This document shows positions 50,672-58,933 of a DNA stretch of 64,000 bases, in pieces. The translations under genes and the position numbers were made by a program. The notes below the pieces were generated by a model. It had not been told where the DNA came from and made no database searches. It was given only the letters and a program-made list of their open reading frames with translations. Every line of letters starts with the position of its first letter. Within the stretch, counting starts at the first letter, position 1. Source of the DNA: Paenibacillus durus (GTDB lineage: Bacteria > Bacillota > Bacilli > Paenibacillales > Paenibacillaceae); NCBI RefSeq assembly GCF_000756615.1, contig NZ_CP009288.1:3844001-3908000 (forward strand), written 5' to 3'.

Positions 50672-51197
50672 TGTTCCATACCCCCATCGTTTCAGGCTCG
50701 CGCGGCAAAATAATAAATTTGCTCTTTGTGCCGTCCGACAAACTCACATACACATTCTTGTCGTCTATTTCCGTTGTAACGGCAACATTCTTATACTGAG
50801 CGGACAGCTCTTTCAGCGTCTCCGGAATAACCGTATATTTGCGGCTCTCCATCGCCTCAGCTACAGAAAACAGCGCTCGATCCCAATAATCGTCCAGCAC
50901 TTCACTCGAATGTTCCTCCACATCAAGCTTGACGGTCCGGTCTCCGATTATGGACTTGCCTTCGGTATTTATATAATGAACCAGTTCACGAAGCTTCGTG
51001 CCCGGCTGCAAATCAAGTTTCAAAGTAACCTCATTGCGGTTAATGGTAATATGGGACTGCTTAACACCCTCATAACTGCTGACCATCTTTTCAAGCGGTT
51101 CCTGAACGGCAAACTCACGGTACAAAAACCACCCGCCGAACAATAGCGCAGCAGACAGCAGTGCAGTCAACAATACAGGCATTAGACGAAGTTTCAA
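50664..51197 (-). CDS. Membrane-anchored external protein coupled to the FtsH-like protease
   Basis: The protein has 177 residues from TTG 51197, with AGGAGG seven bases upstream. One N-terminal membrane segment (about 7-27) is followed by a roughly 145-residue soluble part rich in beta strands and charged helices (ITINRNEVTLKLDLQPGTKL, YWDRALFSVAEAMESRKYTV, SLSDGTKSKFIILPRE). It faces outward by the positive-inside rule (Lys/Arg at residues 2-4). I recognise no family. The 8-base overlap with the FtsH-like gene indicates fixed stoichiometry. A role as substrate adaptor or separated external domain is inferred. Confidence 0.8.
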   Translation of the reverse strand: MKLRLMPVLLTALLSAALLFGGWFLYREFAVQEPLEKMVSSYEGVKQSHITINRNEVTLKLDLQPGTKLRELVHYINTEGKSIIGDRTVKLDVEEHSSEVLDDYWDRALFSVAEAMESRKYTVIPETLKELSAQYKNVAVTTEIDDKNVYVSLSDGTKSKFIILPREPETMGVWNNA

Positions 51198-51269
51198 ACA
51201 ACGTCCTCCTCTCTAATGATGTCTAACTTTATTGCTTTCCAAGCAGCGTGCCTAGCGCCGTTCGAGACT

Positions 51270-51328
51270 GGCATGCATTTTGGCATGCCCTGATACAACT
51301 AGTAGTATATCATAGGTGTATATACTAG
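51270..51328. promoter_or_regulatory. Divergent promoter region with two palindromes
   Basis: GGCATGC-N6-GCATGCC (51270-51289) overlaps the plus-strand -35 TTGGCA (51280-51285). After 17 bp comes TAGTAT (51303-51308), within the imperfect palindrome CTAGTAGTATAT/ATATACTAG (51299-51328). On the minus strand TATACT overlaps the same place. The alpha/beta hydrolase and the FtsH-like operon may be jointly controlled. Confidence 0.5.
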
Positions 51329-51404
51329 AACGAATCAAATGTGAAGAATATTTAAAATTTTACTTTCTATTTTCTGCCTTTGTTCCGAAAGGAGATTCAT
51401 TATT

Positions 51405-52190
51405 GTGGCAAAAGCGTACGGCAAGCCTCCCTATCAAACCTTTTTAATTCATGGCGGGCCGGGCGCTGCCGGAGAGATGGCTGGAGTGGCGGCTTTTTTA
51501 TCAGAGAAAGTCGGAGTTATCGAGTCCTTTCAGACCGGGCTGACAATAGATGAATTACTTCTCGAACTCAAGAAGGATATTGAGCATTACGTCAACGGAC
51601 CCGTCTGTCTCGTCGGTTATTCCTGGGGCGCCTGGTTGAGCTTTATTTTTGCGGCGTCATTTCCGGATCTCGTCCGGAAGTTAATTCTAGTCGGGAGCGC
51701 TCCTTTCGAGCAGCAGTATACCAAAGATCTGCAGGCCACCAGGTTAGCCCGATTAAACGAGCAGGATAAAAGAAGAGTCCGTGAGCTCGAGGCCGGTCTG
51801 GAAAAAAACGAATCCGATAAGAATGAAATTCTTCGTCAATATGGAAAGATAATGGAAAAAACAGACCTGTTTGATCCCATACCCTCTGATGATGACATGG
51901 TGGAATTCGATTTGAATGCCTATCATCACATCTGGAAAGAAGCCGATGCGCTTAGGTCATCCGGCGAGCTGCTAAAGCTAGGCTATCATGTGGTCTGTCC
52001 TGTTGTCGCGATTCACGGAATACATGATCCTCATCCCTATTCAGGCGTCATACGGCCTCTGTCTGCCGTCCTGCAAGACTTCCGTTATCACTTACTTGAG
52101 CATTGCGGACATACGCCTTGGAAAGAACGAATGGCAAAAGATCATTTTTATCATTTACTTCATGCAGAGCTGCCCGAAAATAATCTTTAA
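51405..52190 (+). CDS. Alpha/beta-fold hydrolase
   Basis: The protein has 261 residues from GTG 51405, with AAAGGAG ten bases upstream. The oxyanion motif is LIHGGPGAAGEM, the nucleophile elbow VGYSWGAWLS (Ser near 73), the acid AIHGIHDPH and the histidine LEHCGHTPWKE. HGGPG is shared with proline iminopeptidases and related esterases, but the lid (about 100-175) is helical and charged, with no known substrate signature. It is cytoplasmic, monocistronic, and divergent from the FtsH-like operon. Confidence 0.9.
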   Translation: MAKAYGKPPYQTFLIHGGPGAAGEMAGVAAFLSEKVGVIESFQTGLTIDELLLELKKDIEHYVNGPVCLVGYSWGAWLSFIFAASFPDLVRKLILVGSAPFEQQYTKDLQATRLARLNEQDKRRVRELEAGLEKNESDKNEILRQYGKIMEKTDLFDPIPSDDDMVEFDLNAYHHIWKEADALRSSGELLKLGYHVVCPVVAIHGIHDPHPYSGVIRPLSAVLQDFRYHLLEHCGHTPWKERMAKDHFYHLLHAELPENNL

Positions 52191-52196
52191 AAAATA

Positions 52197-52234
52197 AAGA
52201 ACCAGCCATCCTCTTTAGGTTGTGGCTGGTTCTT
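52197..52234. terminator. Bidirectional terminator after the alpha/beta hydrolase
   Basis: AAGAACCAGCCA (52197-52208) and TGGCTGGTTCTT (52223-52234) form a perfect 12-bp stem, followed by CTTATT on the plus strand and TTATTTTT on the minus strand. It serves the convergent ypmB-like gene too. Confidence 0.9.
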
Positions 52235-52248
52235 CTTATTACGTCTAA

Positions 52249-52767
52249 TTAACGATTGGGCAGGCTGTAGCCGTCGCCGATCTGCTCACCGTCCGAGAAG
52301 CGGTAGAACCGGTAATAGTAGCGGTCCCCCTCTTTATAAAAAAGCTGCCAGGCGTACTCGCCGTTATAGGCGCCGGGAAGCAAACGCTCGATCTTGGCAC
52401 CCGGAATGGAGGAAGCGATAATCTGCCGCATTTTATCCTCGGATACTCCCTGAGACAGCTCCTGCGCATGCACGGCGTTCTCTCCTTTGGCCGGCTTGCC
52501 GTCAACAGTAAAACGCACCCACACCATCATATCGGAGCCGGTCTTGCTTTTGCCAGTAATCACCCAATAAATAGAGTTCTCATCCCATACCGATTTCTCC
52601 GCTTTATCAATCTCGGTTAGGCCCGCCCCGCTAATTGCCGCAGCTTCGGCTGCGCTGCGCTCGCTCCATTGATCCTTCAGCACGTAGGCAAAAAATTGAT
52701 ATAATCCGAACAGAAGGAGCAGGGCCAGAAACACCCCGTAGTAGATCCATTTTCTCCTTTTTCTCAA
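52249..52767 (-). CDS. ypmB: YpmB-like (DUF5590) membrane protein
   Basis: The protein has 172 residues from TTG 52767, with AAGGAGAG seven bases upstream. One membrane segment near the N-terminus (YYGVFLALLLLFGLYQFFAYV) is followed by an external PepSY-like domain (about 45-170: SIYWVITGKSKTGSDMMVWV, KMRQIIASSIPGAKIERLLP, WQLFYKEGDRYYYRFYRF). It matches B. subtilis YpmB in size, shape and place, near dinG and upstream of asnS. The function is unknown; PepSY-like domains often inhibit proteases or bind wall components. Confidence 0.85.
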   Translation of the reverse strand: MRKRRKWIYYGVFLALLLLFGLYQFFAYVLKDQWSERSAAEAAAISGAGLTEIDKAEKSVWDENSIYWVITGKSKTGSDMMVWVRFTVDGKPAKGENAVHAQELSQGVSEDKMRQIIASSIPGAKIERLLPGAYNGEYAWQLFYKEGDRYYYRFYRFSDGEQIGDGYSLPNR

Positions 52768-52877
52768 CGTGCAGCTCTCCTTCTTAGGAAGAAACATTAC
52801 CGCCGTCCCAAAATGACGAGGCTCTTGTTTCCTTTGTTCCAGTAGTCGTACAGGCTGTCAGCGAAAGCTCCTTAAAT

Positions 52878-54176
52878 TTACCGATTCAGCAGTCCCTCGA
52901 ATGCTTCCTGCGCCTTGCGCCGGATTGCCTCTTCGTCCAAGGTCAGGCATTCCCCGTGCTTAATGATCTGCTTGCCGTCGACCCATACATGCTCTACGTC
53001 CTTGGCGCTCGCCGAGTATACGGTATGGGATATCAGATCCGTATGCGGAAGCAGATGTGGCTGGTCAATATCAATGGCGATGAAATCAGCTTTCATTCCC
53101 GGCGCGAGCCTTCCCACTTGATTAAGGAATAAAGACTTTGCGCCATACTCCGTAGCTATACGCAGGGCCTCGCCTGCCGGAACCGCCGTCGGATCGCCGG
53201 ACACTCCTTTATGAATCAGCGCGGCTAGACGCATCTCCTCGAACATGTCCAGGTTGTTGTTGCTTGCCGCGCCATCCGTTCCGAGCGATACCGTAACACC
53301 GGCCTTCAGCAGCTCGGGAACGCGCGCCACGCCGCTTGCCAGCTTCAGATTGCTGCCCGGATTATGCGAGACGCCAACTTGATTGCGGGCAAGAATTTCG
53401 ATTTCCTCATCGTTCAGATGGACAGCGTGCGCCACTAGCGACGGCCGGGTGAACATCCCGAGCTTCTCCAGATGGGCAACGGGCCGAAGGCCGTAATCCG
53501 CTTCATTTTGCTCCACTTCCCGCCGCGTTTCGGACATATGCGTATGAATAGGCAGGTCGAGGTCATGCGCCGCCTGGACAAATTTCTCGATATAATCCGG
53601 AGGACAAGTATACGGCGAATGGGGTGATATCATAGCGGTGATCCGTCCATCCGCCGCGTTATGCCATTTTTTTGCAAAAGCAACCGCTTCCGCAAGCTTC
53701 TGATTCTGCACCTCTGCCGGGCACAGCCCGATTACACCACGCATCAGGACGGCGCGTATTCCAGATGCTTCCGCCACCTCAGCCACCCGGTCCATATGAT
53801 CATACATATCAAGAAACGTCGTTGTCCCGCCCTTGAGCATTTCCAGCACCGAGAGTGCGGTTCCCCAGTAGACGTCGTCTCCGGTGAATTTCCCTTCCAT
53901 TGGCCACATTTTTTCCTGAAGCCATACCTGAAGGGCAAGATCGTCTCCATAACCGCGCAGCAGCGACATCGCCGCATGCCCATGCGTATTGACAAGCCCC
54001 GGAAGGAACAGCAGGCGGTTGCCTTCAAAGACAGGTACGTCTTCTTCAAGAACGGGCGCTTCTTCCCCTATGTACGTAATCAAATCGTTATCAATTACCA
54101 TATATCCTTCAAAAACAGGCTTATCCGCGCCAGGCACGGCAAATTTGCCGTTTCGGATCATCCATTTAGTACCCAT
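52878..54176 (-). CDS. mtaD: Amidohydrolase: 5'-methylthioadenosine/S-adenosylhomocysteine deaminase type
   Basis: The protein has 432 residues. Metal-dependent amidohydrolase: the first metal motif is PGLVNTHGHAAMSLLRG, then PHSPYTCPPDYI, THMSETRREVEQ (catalytic Glu), VAHAVHLNDEEI and LGTDGAASNNNLDMFEEMR with the metal-binding Asp. These match the SAH/MTA deaminase family (also called SsnA/TrzN-like). It would deaminate methylthioadenosine or SAH to the inosyl forms. I start at ATG 54176 (MGTKWMIRNG); it overlaps the end of rex by 11 bases. An ATG at 54200 is also possible. Confidence 0.9.
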   Translation of the reverse strand: MGTKWMIRNGKFAVPGADKPVFEGYMVIDNDLITYIGEEAPVLEEDVPVFEGNRLLFLPGLVNTHGHAAMSLLRGYGDDLALQVWLQEKMWPMEGKFTGDDVYWGTALSVLEMLKGGTTTFLDMYDHMDRVAEVAEASGIRAVLMRGVIGLCPAEVQNQKLAEAVAFAKKWHNAADGRITAMISPHSPYTCPPDYIEKFVQAAHDLDLPIHTHMSETRREVEQNEADYGLRPVAHLEKLGMFTRPSLVAHAVHLNDEEIEILARNQVGVSHNPGSNLKLASGVARVPELLKAGVTVSLGTDGAASNNNLDMFEEMRLAALIHKGVSGDPTAVPAGEALRIATEYGAKSLFLNQVGRLAPGMKADFIAIDIDQPHLLPHTDLISHTVYSASAKDVEHVWVDGKQIIKHGECLTLDEEAIRRKAQEAFEGLLNR

Positions 54177-54816
54177 GCTCTTCTTCGTCCTTTCCTTCAT
54201 GCAGATAGTAAGCCAGACTTTGCAGGTCGGTCGTAAAATCCGCCGCATGCACACGAATCTCAGGCGGCGTCTTCAGGATTACCGGAGCGAAATTCAGGAT
54301 CGCTTCAATGCCGGCTCCGATAAGAATATCCGCTACTTTTTGCGCCTCCTGCTCGGGCACGGTAATAATGCCTATGCGAATGCCCTGCTCGCGTACGGTA
54401 CTTGCAAGTTCATCCATAGGCTGAACGGTCAAAGTATTGATCTTGGTCCCGATCTTCGGCGGGTAGGAATCAAAGACGGCCGTAATTTTCATTGTATCTT
54501 TCAGATAAATATTGTAATTGGACAGCGCCTGACCCAGATTCCCCGCTCCTACCAGAACAACATTAATCTGTTGGTCGAGCTTCAGGATGTGGCGGATTTT
54601 TTCGATCAGGTAGGGTACGTCATAACCAATGCCCTTCCTGCCGAAGTCGCCAAAATAGGCCAAATCCTTGCGGATTTGCGCAGGATTTAAATCCAGTCGT
54701 TGTCCGAGTTCTTGAGAAGAAACAGTGGCGATTTCGCGATTTTGCAGGTCGTTCAAAAAACGCAGATATACTGGCAATCTGCGGACGACGGCCTCAGATA
54801 TTTTGTCCGATTTCAT
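54166..54816 (-). CDS. rex: Redox-sensing repressor Rex
   Basis: The protein has 216 residues. The winged helix (about 1-80: ISEAVVRRLPVYLRFLNDLQ, VSSQELGQRLDLNPAQIRKD, LAYFGDFGRKGIGY) is followed by a Rossmann domain with VVLVGAGNLGQALSNY that binds NADH, and the C-terminal swapped helix. Rex represses fermentation and respiration genes until NADH rises. AGGAGGAG precedes the ATG. The downstream deaminase gene overlaps it. No Rex-type TTGTGAA-N4-TTCACAA site was seen near ackA or here. Confidence 0.96.
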   Translation of the reverse strand: MKSDKISEAVVRRLPVYLRFLNDLQNREIATVSSQELGQRLDLNPAQIRKDLAYFGDFGRKGIGYDVPYLIEKIRHILKLDQQINVVLVGAGNLGQALSNYNIYLKDTMKITAVFDSYPPKIGTKINTLTVQPMDELASTVREQGIRIGIITVPEQEAQKVADILIGAGIEAILNFAPVILKTPPEIRVHAADFTTDLQSLAYYLHEGKDEEEHGY

Positions 54817-54844
54817 GAGTTCTCCTCCTAAATTTTAAATAGGA

Positions 54845-54905
54845 CCCTCCCAAACCCTCCCTAAAAGGGAGGGCCCCAAGGGCTACCGCCCTCTGGACAC
54901 CCGCT
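54845..54905. repeat. GC-rich hairpin block, candidate dispersed repeat
   Basis: Upstream of rex, CCTCCC-TAAAA-GGGAGG forms a tight hairpin (54856-54872). It is followed by GGGCCCCAAGGGCTACCGCC and CTCTGGACACCCGC. The sequence is unlike neighbouring coding or promoter DNA and resembles the short GC-rich dispersed repeats of some Bacilli. Only one copy is in this window, so the call is an impression. Confidence 0.35.
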
Positions 54906-55051
54906 CACGGCAAATTGGCGCCCGGCAAAAGTTGGGCGGGACCTTGAATCAGGCGGATGAAGGATCGCTTTTCGTCCCTGACGGGACACGCTTGACAATT
55001 GGCGGAATCTACATACAGTATGACCCATGTAAAGATTAAGATCGGCAGATC

Positions 55052-55185
55052 GGCCTATGTTGTACAATGGCCAATCGAAGTGCTGAAAAGCAAAAGACTG
55101 GATTGGCCTATGTTATACAATGGCCGATCGAAGTGCTGAAAAGCAAAAGACTGGATTGGCCTATGTTATACAATGGCCAATCGAG
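55052..55185. repeat. 53-bp tandem repeat with internal hairpins (2.5 copies)
   Basis: The unit begins GGCCTATGTT and recurs at 55052, 55105 and 55158 (period 53), with the last copy cut short at about 55185. The copies differ at only a few positions (TTGTAC/TTATAC, CCAATC/CCGATC). Each unit boundary forms the inverted repeat ATTGGCC-N13-GGCCAAT. The array lies between dinG and rex, ending nine bases from the dinG stop. Confidence 0.9.
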
Positions 55186-55193
55186 TATTTTTA

Positions 55194-58049
55194 TTAGGAT
55201 GCGCCGTCTTGCTGTAGCCATTCGGCGATGCGGGGGACCATTTGTTCCGTCGACATATGCTCCATTTTAGGTCCTGGCAGCGAGTACAGGAAATACTTAC
55301 CGTAATAAGATTCGATTACTCTGGTATCATAAACAATAACAATGCCGCGATCCTGCGCGGTCCGTACAAGGCGGCCGAAGCCCTGCTTAAAACGGATTAC
55401 GGCTTGAGGCACGGACAGCTTCATGAACGGATTCTTCTTCTGCGCCTGCAATAGCTCGGCCTTCGCCTCTGCGAGCGGATGGTTAGGCGGCTGAAAAGGC
55501 AGTCTGACGATTGCCAGACAGGTTAGCGCGTCACCAGGGATATCGACGCCTTCCCAGAAGCTGCTCGTTCCAAGCAGGACGGAAGCTGAATTCTCCTGGA
55601 ACCGGCGGAGCAGCTTGCTTCGGCTTCCTCCTTCAACGCCTTGCCCGAGTACAGTGATATCTTCGGACGCAAGCGCCTCCTTGAGAGGCTCGTATACCTG
55701 CCGAAGCATCTTATATGACGTGAACAGCACAAGCATCCGCCCGCGCGTGGTCACTGCGGCTTCAGCCAGGGAATGAACGAGCATATCGACAAATCGGGCG
55801 TCGCCGACGGTTCCCTTCACGCTTGGGAAATCCCGCGGAATGACCAGCAGCGCCTGATCCCGGTACTTAAAGGGTGAAGGAAGCTGTATGGTCGATAGCC
55901 TTCCTTCCTCCTGCGCCTCGTTCAATCCGAGGTTGTCGATCATATACTGGAACGATTTATCTACGGACAAGGTTGCCGAGGTCAGGACAGCGCTTTTTTT
56001 CTTATCAAAGAAAAGCTCCTTGAGCTGCGCGCTGACATCAACGGGCACGGCGTACAGCTGCAGGGATTTGCTGCGATAGTTTCCATTTGCCTCCAGCCAA
56101 TATACAACATTTTCGTCTTTCATGCCCATAAAAAAACGCACTTGCTCGCGGATATCGGCCAAATCCTTGAATAGTCCTCCGATATCAGTTACAAGGCTAT
56201 CCGCTGACGATTGACCTTCCTGGTCACGCATCTCGGCAAGCATTTTTTCCCCTTTGCGGATAATATCGCTTAAAGACAAATTTAGTGTACTCTCCAGTGA
56301 AGCAAGCTCTTCCCAGCCTTTTGGTCTCTTGGCAGGCAGAAGGCGGTGAACCAACTGCCCCGCTTCTCCCGCCGAGTCGGCCCGTTCCGGTATCAATGCA
56401 TACAGCTTATCGCTGAGCAGATCCCATGCCTCTTTTACGGTAAGGAGGTCGGGATACAGCCGGTTGATAATCCCGCTCCACTCGGCGGCCTGTTCACTGC
56501 CCGAGCTTTGCAGGATCTGCCGGAGTGCGGGCAGTTGACCGGTGCGGCTGTCTTTGTACAAGCGGTTCAGTGTATGGGAGACGGTAAAATGCTTCATATG
56601 CATGCCCAGGTGCTTGCCGGCCACTTCCTCCAGTTGATGCGCTTCGTCAATTACAAGGTACTCATAGGAAGGAAGCAGCTGATGGCCCGCTTTCATATCG
56701 GCGAATAGCTTCGAGTGGTTCGTAATGACCACGTCGGCGTTACCCGCCTCCTGCTTGGCGCGATGGTAATAGCATTTACGGAACCACGGGCATGACCGTC
56801 CCAGGCAGGAGTCCGTATCGCTCGCCACCGTTTCCCAGAAATCGCCGCCCCGGCCGCTTAAATTCAGCTCTTCGTCGTCGCCCGATTCGGTCTGGGTGAG
56901 CCACACAATCATTTGCGCCGATGTTAGAGTATCCTCTCTCGGTGAGGCGTAATCCTTTTTATTTATTTTATGTTCAAACTTGCGCAGACACAAATAGTGT
57001 CCCCTTCCCTTGAAGACGGCAGCCTTGAACGGAAAAGGAACGGCTTCGGTCAAGAGTGGAACATCGCGCTCGCGAAGCTGATCCTGAAGATTGATCGTAT
57101 GAGTGCTGACCATTACCTTTTGCCCCGTGCAAACGCTCTGGTAAATAGCCGGGAGCAAATAGCCGAGCGATTTGCCGGTCCCTGTGCCCGCCTCGATCAG
57201 CAGATGCTTCTCTTCTTCCAGCGCCTTGATCACTTCGCCGAACATAATTTCCTGAGCCTGCCGGCTTTCGTACTGGGGCAGGATGCTCCGCAGCCGTTCG
57301 GTAATCTCGTTCAAGTAAGCCTCAAACGGCATATGCTCCAACGGATTATAGCCGTCCTCGCGCGGTGGAGCCAGCTCCGTCCAATCACCCACAGCTAATG
57401 CAAGCTGGCGGTAAAACTTAAGATCACCTTCAGGCTGGAAGGTTTCCAGCTCACGCTCACTCAGCAAGCCCTCAAAAAACCAGCTCAGATCGCTGTCTTC
57501 ACCGGCAAACAGCTCGGTCAACCGCTGTACCGTAAGCAAAGGCAGGCTGTACAGCTCATCCAGACATTTCAGCAATACATGCGCTGTCGCCAGCGCGTCG
57601 CTGTCCGCCTGATGCGGACGTTCATGCTGAAGCCCGAAATGGGAGCTGACGTTTCCAAGCTGGTAGGAGGTGAGCGATGGAAAGCAGATTTTTAAAAAAT
57701 CGATCGTATCGAGAATACGCCCCTGAAACGGCAAATAACCGCACCGGTCCAGAGCGCTCTGAAGAAAATGAAAATCGAAAGCGACATTATGCCCAACAAG
57801 CACGACATCATCAAGAAGAGGCACCAGTTCCATCATCATCTCTTCCAGTTCGGGGGCATCCTGCACATCGCTGTCCGTAATGCCGGTTAAGCCGGTAATA
57901 AAAGGGGGTATCGGTCCTTTGGGCTTGACGTAGGAGCCGTACACACGCGAAATGGACCGGTCTTCTTCTATGATGGCAAGTCCGACCTGGATAATTTCAC
58001 CTACGGACTGGGTTCCCGTCGTTTCAAAATCAAGCACCGCAAATTTCAT
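55194..58049 (-). CDS. dinG: DinG-family helicase/exonuclease
   Basis: The protein has 951 residues. An N-terminal DnaQ-like 3'-5' exonuclease (1-170) has VLDFETTGTQS, GHNVAFDFHFL and RPHQADSDALAT, with its catalytic acids intact. An XPD-like superfamily 2 helicase follows: GTGTGKSLGYLLP (about 287), VIDEAHQLEEV (about 465), TSATLSVDKSF, and GRLVRTAQDRGIVIVYDTR near the end. Four cysteines (YLCLRKF near 353; DSCLGRSC and WFRKCYY at about 411-422) fit the Fe-S cluster of active XPD/DinG helicases. It unwinds or degrades DNA/RNA structures during repair. Nothing precedes it closely except a terminator. Confidence 0.95.
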   Translation of the reverse strand: MKFAVLDFETTGTQSVGEIIQVGLAIIEEDRSISRVYGSYVKPKGPIPPFITGLTGITDSDVQDAPELEEMMMELVPLLDDVVLVGHNVAFDFHFLQSALDRCGYLPFQGRILDTIDFLKICFPSLTSYQLGNVSSHFGLQHERPHQADSDALATAHVLLKCLDELYSLPLLTVQRLTELFAGEDSDLSWFFEGLLSERELETFQPEGDLKFYRQLALAVGDWTELAPPREDGYNPLEHMPFEAYLNEITERLRSILPQYESRQAQEIMFGEVIKALEEEKHLLIEAGTGTGKSLGYLLPAIYQSVCTGQKVMVSTHTINLQDQLRERDVPLLTEAVPFPFKAAVFKGRGHYLCLRKFEHKINKKDYASPREDTLTSAQMIVWLTQTESGDDEELNLSGRGGDFWETVASDTDSCLGRSCPWFRKCYYHRAKQEAGNADVVITNHSKLFADMKAGHQLLPSYEYLVIDEAHQLEEVAGKHLGMHMKHFTVSHTLNRLYKDSRTGQLPALRQILQSSGSEQAAEWSGIINRLYPDLLTVKEAWDLLSDKLYALIPERADSAGEAGQLVHRLLPAKRPKGWEELASLESTLNLSLSDIIRKGEKMLAEMRDQEGQSSADSLVTDIGGLFKDLADIREQVRFFMGMKDENVVYWLEANGNYRSKSLQLYAVPVDVSAQLKELFFDKKKSAVLTSATLSVDKSFQYMIDNLGLNEAQEEGRLSTIQLPSPFKYRDQALLVIPRDFPSVKGTVGDARFVDMLVHSLAEAAVTTRGRMLVLFTSYKMLRQVYEPLKEALASEDITVLGQGVEGGSRSKLLRRFQENSASVLLGTSSFWEGVDIPGDALTCLAIVRLPFQPPNHPLAEAKAELLQAQKKNPFMKLSVPQAVIRFKQGFGRLVRTAQDRGIVIVYDTRVIESYYGKYFLYSLPGPKMEHMSTEQMVPRIAEWLQQDGAS

Positions 58050-58103
58050 GATGTTTTCTAAACCCTTTCATTCGAGACTCTTAATCAGCATAACAGAAGT
58101 TGC

Positions 58104-58148
58104 GAAAAAAGGCGATGCACTCCGCCGGAAAGCAGCAGCTTGCATCGC
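58104..58148 (-). terminator. Terminator of the pan-TPR unit
   Basis: Minus strand: GCGATGCA and TGCATCGC arms (58112-58119, 58141-58148) with a structured 21-base loop are followed by CTTTTTTCG. It separates the TPR gene from dinG. Confidence 0.75.
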
Positions 58149-58169
58149 ACCAAATGAAAAGCCTGATTA

Positions 58170-58814
58170 TTATAATAGCGAAACCAGCTGAGAACCGAAC
58201 TGAAGCTCGCCTCTGCCGCGCCTGCAGACCTCCAGATTGGCGTCCGGTTCAGGCAGCGCCGGATCGTATTTCAATGCCAGCCCGAACAGTTCTTTCGCTT
58301 CATCGAACTGGCGGCCCGACGCCGCAATGCAGCCCACGGCATTATACAGATGCGCCTTCAGCTTGCGGCTCTGAACAAGGGGCAGCATATGTTCCAAGTG
58401 AACCCGCGCCGTGAGGGCTTCTCCTTGATGAAGATGGGACATGGCCAGATACAGACGCGCCGCCAGATTGTCGGGATAATGGGAAATGACAATGCTGAAC
58501 TGCTCGATGCATTTTGGAAACATCAGCAGCTTGTAATACCCTTGACCGCGCGCAAAATTCTCCAACTCAATTCCGGAGTCTTCCCCGCTAAGCGGCGTCT
58601 CCGGTTCCGGCTCCTCAGTAAGCTCCGCTTTCTGGCGAAACAGACTGAGCGCTTCCGCAAAAGCCAGCCATTCATCCAGCGCTTCATCGCTAAGCTTGCG
58701 GAGCATGCGGTATTTGCCTAAAAGCTCATGCCGCTTTACTCCCTGAGCCTTCGGCAGCTGTCTGGCGATATCGGAGAGCATTTCGTTCATTTCGGCAAAC
58801 ATCTGTTGAAACAT
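58170..58814 (-). CDS. TPR-repeat protein of unknown function
   Basis: The protein has 214 residues from ATG 58814, with AGGAGG ten bases upstream; an ATG at 58823 sits directly on the binding site and is unlikely. The N-terminal half is helical and Met/Glu-rich (MFQQMFAEMNEMLSDIARQL). The C-terminal half holds about three tetratricopeptide repeats (GQGYYKLLMFPKCIEQFSIV, NLAARLYLAMSHLHQGEALT, AHLYNAVGCIAASGRQFDEA), a protein-binding scaffold. It is cytoplasmic. It lies 119 bases after panD on the same strand and could share its transcript. No specific partner can be named. Confidence 0.85.
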   Translation of the reverse strand: MFQQMFAEMNEMLSDIARQLPKAQGVKRHELLGKYRMLRKLSDEALDEWLAFAEALSLFRQKAELTEEPEPETPLSGEDSGIELENFARGQGYYKLLMFPKCIEQFSIVISHYPDNLAARLYLAMSHLHQGEALTARVHLEHMLPLVQSRKLKAHLYNAVGCIAASGRQFDEAKELFGLALKYDPALPEPDANLEVCRRGRGELQFGSQLVSLL

Positions 58815-58933
58815 AGGAGCCATCCCTCCTTGCGAAAATGAGATCAGTGCAGCTTGCCTGACTTCATTGTTCGCCCGGAGCGGGCCTTTCATGCGTGGCA
58901 GTCATTGCATGGTCACAGGGCCCGATAGCCAAA

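Noticed and set aside
55052..55185. CRISPR array
   Set aside because: The whole 53-bp unit repeats with no unique spacers, only 2.5 copies exist, and no cas genes are nearby.
55067..55270. A 67-codon plus-strand frame with repeated peptide pieces
   Set aside because: The peptide repeat only reflects translation of the 53-bp DNA repeat, and the frame then runs antisense into the end of dinG; no convincing ribosome binding site.
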